DNA of 12,134 nt from contig CALGOK010000159.1 in NCBI GenBank assembly GCA_937961295.1, positions 1 through 12,134 on the forward strand, read 5' to 3'. Under the pieces are notes generated by a model that was not told where the DNA came from, ran no database searches, and worked only from the letters and a program-made list of their open reading frames with translations. The translations under genes and the position numbers were made by a program. Position 1 is the stretch's first letter. Each line of letters begins with the position of its first letter. The stretch comes from an uncultured Gemmatimonadota bacterium. Its GTDB lineage: Bacteria > Gemmatimonadota > Gemmatimonadetes > Gemmatimonadales > GWC2-71-9. Of this stretch, positions 9,130-12,134 are shown piece by piece.

Positions 9130-10544
9130 GGGGCGAGCCGTTCCTTGAGGATTGGCTGGATCGCCTTGGGGTCGGCCTTCCCGCCGGAGCGTTTCATCAC
9201 CTGTCCCACGAAGAAGCCGATCAGCTTGGCCTCGCCCGCCCGGAAGCGCGCCACCTCGTCGGGATGGGCCGAGACGACCTCGTCCACCCAGCCAGCGAGG
9301 GCATCCTCGTCGCGCACCTGCACCAGGCCAAGGCGCGTGGCGAGCGCGGCCGGGTCGGCATCGGCAGTGACGAGCTCGCCGTAGATCCGCTTGGCCGCCT
9401 GCAGCGAGACCGTCCCGGACTCGACCATGGCGACCACCTGCGCGAGTCGCTCGGGGGACACGGCAAACACGCCAGTGTCGTTCCATCCCGAGAGCACCTC
9501 GCCCATCACCCAGTTCGCGGCGGTCTTCGGCTCGACGCCAGCCGCGACGGTGGCCTCGAAGTAGGCTGCCACCGCGGGCTCAGCGGTCAGCACCCCGACG
9601 TCGTAGTCGGGGAGTCCCATCGCAGTGGCGTAGCGGTTCCGTCGCGCCGCCGGGAGTTCCGGCAATGCGGCCCTCGTGCTCGTGATCCACGCCGACTCGA
9701 GCACCAGCGGCGGCAGGTCCGGATCGGGGAAGTACCGGTAGTCGTGCGCATCCTCCTTGGAGCGCAGCGGCTTCACCTCGCCGGTCGCGGCGTTGAAGGT
9801 GAGCGTCACCTGCGTCACCCGCTCGCCCGACTCCAGCAGGCCGATCTGCCGCGCCCGTTCCGCCGCCATCGCGCTCGCGACGTTGGTGAACTAGTTCAGT
9901 TCCTTCACCTCGGTCTTCACGCCGAGCGGCTCGCCGGGGCGGCGCACCGAGAGGTTGGCGTCGACGCGCAGCGATCCCTTCTCCATCGAGCACTCGCTCA
10001 CGCCCGCGTACACCAGCAGCTGCCGCAACGTCACGAGGTAGGCCCGCGCCTCGGCCGGCGACCGGAGGTCTGGCCCGCTGACAATCTCCGCCAGCGGCGT
10101 GCCGGCCCGGTTGAGGTCGACGGCGGTGTGCCCGGGAATCCGGTCGTGGAGCGACTTGCCGGCGTCCTCCTCGAGGTGCAACCGCGTGATGCTCACGGTG
10201 ATCGGTCCGCGCTCCGGCGAGACGACCTCGAAGGCCCCGCCGGTCGCGAGCGGCTTGTCGAACTGCGAGATTTGGTAGCCCTTGGGCAGGTCGGGATAGA
10301 AATAGTTCTTGCGCGCGAAGACGCTCACCGGGTGCACGGTGCACCCGAGGGCCAGGGCCCCCACCGTGCCGAGCCGAATCGCCTCGGCGTTGGGCACCGG
10401 GAGCGCCCCGGGCAAGCCGAGGCACACCGGGCAGACCACGGTGTTGGGCGCCTCGCCATATGTCGCGGGGCAGCCGCAGAACATCTTGGTGCGGGTCGCG
10501 AGCTGGACGTGCACTTCGAGCCCGACCACGGTTTCCCAGCGCAT
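9126..10544 (-). CDS. gatB: Asp/Glu-tRNA amidotransferase subunit B, interrupted by an in-frame amber codon
   Basis: GatB binds misacylated tRNA and activates the Glu or Asp on tRNA(Gln) or tRNA(Asn); ammonia arrives from GatA. From ATG 10544 to TGA 9126 the frame is 473 codons, normal for GatB. The first part has WETVVGLEVHVQL (3-15) and the zinc cysteines C23, C25, C38 and C41, and HLEEDAGKSLHD. The second part has RSKEDAHDYRYFPDPDLPPL and the C-terminal helical/YqeY-type tail (ANWVMGEVL, IGFFVGQVMKRSGGKADP). The two halves are in one frame, separated only by TAG at codon 218 (9893-9891). The family reads LNS-F here, so Ser TCG to TAG is a single base change. Without readthrough, 217 aa are made; the rest could start again at ATG 9869. 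It may be a sequence error, a real nonsense change or a recoded site. Confidence 0.93.
9891..9893 (-). other. In-frame amber (TAG) codon inside gatB
   Basis: The minus-strand context is AAG GAA CTG AAC TAG TTC ACC AAC. Homology to GatB continues in the same frame on both sides, so this is a substitution rather than a frameshift. The pgeF gene in this window ends naturally in TAG, arguing against general reassignment of TAG to an amino acid. Confidence 0.9.
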
Positions 10545-11923
10545 CAGCGCACCTCCGCGGCGGGATCGATCGCAGCCTCGAGCACGCGCGCCGCGGCGAT
10601 CATGCTGGCCTCGCCCATGTCCGGCGCGGTGAGCTGTCCGCCGATCGGGAGCCCCTCGCTCCGCCCGACGGGGATCGACATCGCGGGAATCCCGGCGAGG
10701 CACGCCGGCGCGGTGAAGATGTCGGCGAGGTACATCTGCACCGGATCGGCGGTCTTCTCGCCCGCCCGGAACGCCGGGGTGGGTGTCGTGGGCGAGAAGA
10801 TCAGGTCGACCCCGCTCGCGAAGACCGCCGCGAAGTCGGCGATGATCCGCTGCCGCGCCGCCTGCGCCTGGCCGTAGTACTGGTCGGCATAGCCGGCGCT
10901 CAGCGCGAAAGTCCCCACCAGGATCCGGCGACGCACCTCTGGGCCGAACCCTTCCCCACGGGTGGCGCGGTAGAGTGCGCGGACGTCGCCCTCGGGGCCG
11001 ATCCGCCGCACGCCGTAGCGCACGCCGTCGTAGCGCGCGAGGTTGGCTGCCGCCTCCGCCGGATTGACGATGTAGTACGCCGGGACGGCGTAGCGGGTGT
11101 TCGGCAGGGAAACCCGGCGCACCGTGGCGCCGAGCTCGGTGATGCGCGCGATGACCCGGTCACACCCGGCGCGCACGCCGGCATCGAGATCTTCGGGGAA
11201 GTACTCCTCGGGGATGCCGATCACGAGGCCGGCGAGGTCGTCGCGGTGCGCCGGCAGCTCGAGCGGCGCCACCGCGCGCGACGTGGCATCCAGCGGGTCA
11301 TGGCCGGAGACCGCGGCGAGCAGCGTCGCGGCATCTTCGACCGTGACGCCGAAGGTCGAGATGCAATCCAGCGACGAACCGAATGCCACCAGTCCGAAGC
11401 GCGACACGCGCCCGTAGCTGGGCTTGATCCCGGTGATGCCGCAGAACGCGGCGGGCTGCCGCACCGACCCGCCCGTCTCGGAGCCGAGGGCGCTGCGCAC
11501 CACGCCGGCGGCGACCAGGGCGGCCGACCCGCCGCTCGAGCCGCCCGGCACGCGCTCCGGATCGAGCGGGTGCCGCACCCGACCGTACGCGGAGTTCTCG
11601 GTCGACGACCCCATCGCGAACTCGTCGAGGTTGGTCTTGGCGGCGATGATCCCGCCGGCCGCGCGAATGCGGCGCACCGCCGTGGCATCGTACGGCGAGC
11701 GGTACCCTTCGAGGATGCGCGACCCGCAGGTGGTCGGCAGCACGGTGGTGACGATGTTGTCCTTGATGGCGACGGCCTGGCCGCTGAGCGGCCCGGCGGG
11801 CACCGACTCCGCGAGGGCGGCCTCGGCCTCGAGGGCCTCCTCCGACCACGCCAGCGTGGCGTTGAGCGATGCGGCCTCGCGCAGGCGCCTGGCGGTCTCG
11901 GCGGCGAGCGTGGCAGCGCTCAT
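10544..11923 (-). CDS. gatA: Asp/Glu-tRNA amidotransferase subunit A (glutaminase)
   Basis: GatA is the amidase-signature subunit that hydrolyses glutamine and passes ammonia to GatB. Its 459 aa are slightly shorter than usual at the N-terminus. The Ser-cisSer-Lys triad is complete: K54 in VAIKDN, S129 in PGGSSGGSA, and nucleophile S153 in GSETGGSVRQPAAFCG. The spacings of 75 and 24 residues equal those of S. aureus GatA (K79, S154, S178). Also seen are KTNLDEFAMGSSTENSAYG (96-114) and the C-terminal PACLAGIPAMSIPVG. The ATG overlaps the gatC stop and the TGA overlaps the gatB ATG, both as ATGA. It appears fully functional, in contrast to gatB. Confidence 0.97.
   Translation of the reverse strand: MSAATLAAETARRLREAASLNATLAWSEEALEAEAALAESVPAGPLSGQAVAIKDNIVTTVLPTTCGSRILEGYRSPYDATAVRRIRAAGGIIAAKTNLDEFAMGSSTENSAYGRVRHPLDPERVPGGSSGGSAALVAAGVVRSALGSETGGSVRQPAAFCGITGIKPSYGRVSRFGLVAFGSSLDCISTFGVTVEDAATLLAAVSGHDPLDATSRAVAPLELPAHRDDLAGLVIGIPEEYFPEDLDAGVRAGCDRVIARITELGATVRRVSLPNTRYAVPAYYIVNPAEAAANLARYDGVRYGVRRIGPEGDVRALYRATRGEGFGPEVRRRILVGTFALSAGYADQYYGQAQAARQRIIADFAAVFASGVDLIFSPTTPTPAFRAGEKTADPVQMYLADIFTAPACLAGIPAMSIPVGRSEGLPIGGQLTAPDMGEASMIAAARVLEAAIDPAAEVR
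10551..10556 (-). promoter_or_regulatory. Ribosome binding site of gatB
   Basis: GGAGGT lies 6 nt before the gatB ATG at 10544, within the last codons of gatA. It fixes the gatB start and shows that gatB still has a strong initiation signal despite its amber codon. The in-frame ATG at 10703 upstream has no such site and lies deep in gatA. Confidence 0.75.
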
Positions 11924-12134
11924 TCTTCGGCCAGCCCGCCGAGCTTCGGCACGATGAAGAATCCCTCGGCGAACTCCGGCGCGAGGTCGGCCGCGCCGCG
12001 CACCATCGGAATCGGATCGACCACGTCCTCGCGTAGCTGCAGGGCGCGAGGCCCGATGACCACGGCATCGGCCGGTGCGGCGGCCAGGTCGAGCTCGGCG
12101 ATGGGCGCGTCGGAGACAATGCGGTAGCGGTCGG
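11920..12134 (-). CDS. gatC: Asp/Glu-tRNA amidotransferase subunit C (5' end cut by window edge)
   Basis: GatC is the small subunit that wraps GatA and stabilises the GatCAB complex. The last 71 codons are visible, and roughly 25 residues are missing if it has the usual length of about 95. The C-terminal part is characteristic: LQLREDVVDPIPM, then EFAEGFFIVPKLGG before the TGA. The middle section (DRYRIVSDAPIAELDLAAAP) is less typical, so identification rests on the C-terminal motif and on its place directly before gatA. Its stop overlaps the gatA ATG (ATGA). Confidence 0.85.
   Translation of the reverse strand, partial: DRYRIVSDAPIAELDLAAAPADAVVIGPRALQLREDVVDPIPMVRGAADLAPEFAEGFFIVPKLGGLAEE

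Noticed and set aside
9891..9893. Genome-wide reassignment of TAG to an amino acid
   Set aside because: pgeF ends with TAG exactly at the expected end of its family, followed by an intergenic hairpin, so TAG acts as a stop in this genome.
10329..10347. Perfect 9-1-9 palindrome CGGGTGCAC-G-GTGCACCCG in gatB
   Set aside because: It lies inside well-conserved coding sequence (GCTVHP), and a 9-bp arm is not rare by chance in 12 kb at this GC content. No reason to treat it as an operator.
9126..10544. Two separate genes in place of gatB (217-aa and 247-aa products)
   Set aside because: Both parts are in one frame, add up to one normal GatB, and are split at a conserved internal serine, not at a domain boundary. 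The downstream ATG at 9869 has no good ribosome binding site.

Overview
High-GC bacterial chromosomal DNA holding mostly core genes. The gene style (GTG starts, ATGA overlaps, a Ser/Thr kinase fused to a TolB/FlgO-like domain and TPRs, a full GatCAB set) suggests a member of the Gemmatimonadota or a similar high-GC environmental phylum. That assignment is inference from protein style, not from a marker gene. No tRNA, rRNA, CRISPR array, insertion sequence or phage gene was seen.

Layout from left to right. (1) Positions 1-1820, minus strand: the end of a rimP-nusA operon, with nusA running off the left edge. (2) Positions 1821-2010: a 190-bp intergenic region with a candidate sigma70-type promoter, an intrinsic-terminator-like hairpin just before rimP, and a near-perfect 30-bp inverted repeat beside the pgeF stop. 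(3) Positions 2011-4036, minus strand: murA overlapping pgeF, so the first committed enzyme of peptidoglycan precursor synthesis is paired with a peptidoglycan-editing enzyme. (4) Positions 4120-5516, plus strand: a GTGA-coupled pair, a membrane-anchored coiled-coil protein (DUF948-like) and a secreted zinc-dependent phospholipase C family protein. (5) Positions 5471-12134, minus strand: gatC-gatA-gatB, a class V PLP enzyme and a transmembrane Ser/Thr kinase. Every one of the four junctions in this block is an ATGA overlap, so it is probably one operon.

Points that stand out: gatB has an in-frame TAG at codon 218, where the family has a strongly conserved serine; MurA has Asp instead of Cys at the fosfomycin-reactive position; the rimP-nusA leader looks like a transcription attenuator; and a signalling kinase is translationally coupled to the tRNA-dependent amidotransferase genes. 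I did not find a clearly new multi-gene defence or mobile system here; the window is mainly housekeeping DNA with several unusual details.
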